A DNA stretch of 64,000 bases, from assembly GCF_003986975.1 (NCBI RefSeq), contig NZ_PIPO01000002.1, positions 372,001-436,000 of the forward strand, read 5' to 3'. Below, piece after piece: positions 62,331 to 64,000 of the stretch (position 1 is its first letter; the number at the start of each line of letters is the position of its first letter). Both the position numbers and the translations under genes were made by a program. Below the pieces are notes generated by a model. It was not told the origin of the DNA and ran no database searches. It was given only the letters and a program-made list of their open reading frames with translations. Origin of the DNA: Aliidiomarina soli (lineage in GTDB: Bacteria > Pseudomonadota > Gammaproteobacteria > Enterobacterales > Alteromonadaceae).

Positions 62331-64000
62331 TTACAAATTTTCTGCGTGCGGCAATTCGTGCTCTGGAATGCCGTCGTTCTGTTCGACCAGATAAAAGTTC
62401 ATCCAGCGCATCAGACGCATGGCGTAATCCAGTTGCGAACCGACGCGGCTGTTACCATGCCCTTCGCCTGGGTAGAGCACCAGGCGAACCGGCACGTTGT
62501 CATGCACTTTCAGATACCGGTAGAGTTCCATCGACTGGCTAGGGTGAACCCGGGTGTCATCTTTACCGTGCATAATCAGGATTGGGGTACGTGCCTGTTC
62601 GGCCCAGTAGATAGGGCTGCGTTCAAGGTACCATTGCCATTTATCCCACGGGTAGCTGCGGGCATGCACCAGATGCATTTCATTTGGAATATCGGTGGTG
62701 CCGAATTTCGACAGGTTGTTACTGATACCAACGAACATCACCGCGGCCGCGAAATGTTCGGTCTGTTTTGTTGCACCCCAGGCCGACGCGTAGCCGCCAT
62801 AGGAACCACCGGTAATACCAACACGGTCAGGGTCGGCAATACCCGCCTCAACCAGATGTTCTTTGGCATCGACAATGTCATCAAACTCTTTACCGGCGTA
62901 GTCATTTTGCCCCAGCTGGGAAAACTCGACGCCACGGCCAGTACTGCCACGGTAGTTGGGGAAGAAGGTGGCAAAGCCTTGTGCAGCTGCATACCAGGTC
63001 GGGCTTGAATAGCGGTCGTTCCAGCCATTGCGGACATGCGCTTCGGGGCCACCATGAATACTCATGATGACCGGCACCGACTGGCCTTCACGGTAGTTAA
63101 GTGGGTAGACCATAACGCCCTCAAGTTCGAGACCATCGCGTGCTGTGTAGCGAATGGTTTCCTGGCGGGGTTGCTCTACATCAGCTAACCATGGGTTTGA
63201 ATCTGTGATCCGTTGCAGCTCACCGTTTGCTAACTGATACACTTCGCCAGGATGGGCAGGGGAGTTAGCGAGGATAGTCAGACGACCGTTGTCGTCATAA
63301 TTAACCAGGCTTTGTACAATCAATCGGCCGGGTTCGAGCAACTGGCTGTGTTCGTTCGAGCGGACATTGAAGCGCAGGATTTCTGTCTCGGTGCCAGTTT
63401 CGCCTAAAATAAGTAAGTGTTCGCTATCTTGCCACAACATATCCCGAACATGCCCTTCGTAGCCGGGCAACAGATCACGGGTCTCGCCATTGGCGAGATT
63501 TGCATGAAGGATGCGGCCTACGGCGGGGTCATGTTGATCTTCCGCGCCTAACACAGCTAATTGAGAGCCGTCGTCTGAGAAGCGGGCGGCGCCAAGTTTG
63601 CCTTCGGTTTGTAATCGCACGACTTCGTTGCCGTCGAAATCAATCAGCAGGTAGTTACTCAGCATCATACTGTCGTCAACAAACGGGGTGGCGGCGACGC
63701 GAAGTAACAGCTGCTCATGCTGGGGGCGCAATGCGGCACTTAAAACGTGTTCGTTGAGCTCAATCTGGCGAGCTTCGCTGTCGTCATCGCTGTTCAATGT
63801 GTGGATAAACACCTGGCCTAAGCGTAATTCTTCTTCAAAGACTTCAGCGCGAAACCCTTTTTTGGCTAGCTCTTCGTTATTTTCTGCTGCAGCTTCACGG
63901 GTAGTAAAAGCAAAGGTATTGCCATCACTGCCTATTGAGTAGCTGTTAATCGCTGTGTCATGCGAATAGGACTGTGACGATTCGCCTCCACGCAGGGGAA
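62331..64000 (-). CDS. S9 family prolyl oligopeptidase-type serine peptidase (partial, N-terminus off the window)
   Basis: The reading frame is open to the right edge, so the first part of the protein, including any signal peptide, is missing; about 556 residues are present. The visible N-terminal half is beta-propeller-like (LRGGESSQ..., GNTFAFTTREAA..., VLGAEDQHDP...). The C-terminal catalytic domain has the nucleophile in GGSYGGYAS, the aspartate in MHGKDDTRVHP and the histidine in GEGHGN. It is closest to the acylaminoacyl/dipeptidyl peptidase branch of S9. Secreted S9 peptidases are abundant in Idiomarina-like bacteria that live on protein. Confidence 0.92.
   Translation of the reverse strand, partial: PLRGGESSQSYSHDTAINSYSIGSDGNTFAFTTREAAAENNEELAKKGFRAEVFEEELRLGQVFIHTLNSDDDSEARQIELNEHVLSAALRPQHEQLLLRVAATPFVDDSMMLSNYLLIDFDGNEVVRLQTEGKLGAARFSDDGSQLAVLGAEDQHDPAVGRILHANLANGETRDLLPGYEGHVRDMLWQDSEHLLILGETGTETEILRFNVRSNEHSQLLEPGRLIVQSLVNYDDNGRLTILANSPAHPGEVYQLANGELQRITDSNPWLADVEQPRQETIRYTARDGLELEGVMVYPLNYREGQSVPVIMSIHGGPEAHVRNGWNDRYSSPTWYAAAQGFATFFPNYRGSTGRGVEFSQLGQNDYAGKEFDDIVDAKEHLVEAGIADPDRVGITGGSYGGYASAWGATKQTEHFAAAVMFVGISNNLSKFGTTDIPNEMHLVHARSYPWDKWQWYLERSPIYWAEQARTPILIMHGKDDTRVHPSQSMELYRYLKVHDNVPVRLVLYPGEGHGNSRVGSQLDYAMRLMRWMNFYLVEQNDGIPEHELPHAENL

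Noticed and set aside
62346-63008. 220-codon open frame on the plus strand opposite the S9 peptidase gene
   Set aside because: It is antisense to a well-supported catalytic domain, has no family-like motifs and no ribosome site; a shadow frame.

Overview
The window looks like core chromosome of a marine gammaproteobacterium of the Alteromonadales, most likely Idiomarina or a close relative (Pseudidiomarina/Aliidiomarina). That placement is inferred from gene order, the secreted peptidases and the aa3/caa3-type oxidase cluster, not from a database match. By eye, GC is near one half and composition is even. I saw no insertion sequence, prophage, tRNA/rRNA gene or CRISPR array. Most blocks match well-known gammaproteobacterial neighbourhoods: rsmD/ftsY-ftsE-ftsX-rpoH, gpmI-envC, yibN-secB-gpsA, radC/coaBC-dut-slmA, rpmB-rpmG-mutM, bioH/gntX...nfuA, lexA/plsB, ubiC-ubiA, kbl-tdh-glpE-glpG and coaD.

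Layout. 1-2.3 kb: a translationally coupled pair of PLP enzymes for hydroxy-amino acids (one cut by the window edge), then a MarC/YhgN membrane protein whose first codons appear displaced by one base. 2.3-7.7 kb: yjaG, rsmD, the ftsYEX division/secretion genes, and rpoH behind a near-perfect sigma-E promoter. 7.7-13.6 kb: a cysteine-cluster protein, envC, gpmI, a membrane rhodanese, secB, gpsA and radC. 13.8-19.1 kb: CoA, dUTPase, nucleoid occlusion, ribosomal proteins L28/L33 and mutM, with two unassigned small membrane proteins. 19.1-21.6 kb: an operon of four lipoproteins built around a CsgG-like protein, with no curli subunits. 21.7-28.3 kb: bioH, gntX, a large secreted M14 peptidase, nfuA and a four-repeat DUF4397 lipoprotein behind a CRP-like site. 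28.3-30.7 kb: a MATE transporter and a polysaccharide deacetylase, head to head.

30.7-39.3 kb is a complete cytochrome c oxidase locus: structural subunits II (with fused cytochrome c), I and III; Cox11; SURF1; heme A synthesis (CtaA, CtaB); SCO; and a second CxxxC thioredoxin-like protein. 39.7-41 kb: lexA-sulA with two SOS boxes, divergent from plsB. 43.5-49.6 kb: ubiquinone entry (ubiC, ubiA), a FliL-like protein, the rhomboid protease glpG with glpE, threonine catabolism (tdh, kbl) and coaD. 49.8-56.3 kb: pckA, a NatAB-type ABC exporter, a small secreted protein under a perfect Fur-box promoter, a cysteine hydrolase and glutaryl-CoA dehydrogenase. 56.3-57.8 kb: a ferredoxin coupled to the tRNA hydroxylation enzyme TrhP.

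57.9-62.2 kb is the most suggestive regulatory island: an ArsR-family repressor with the two cysteines typical of persulfide sensors, NsrR, an NsrR-boxed promoter driving a small membrane protein and NnrS, an FNR-boxed promoter driving a DGC-motif cysteine protein, and oxygen-independent HemN. Together these look like a nitrosative/low-oxygen/sulfur response module. The window ends inside an S9 prolyl-oligopeptidase-family gene.

Best candidates for something under-described are the CsgG-like lipoprotein operon, the NsrR/NnrS/DGC island, the Fur-controlled small secreted protein and the ferredoxin-TrhP pair.
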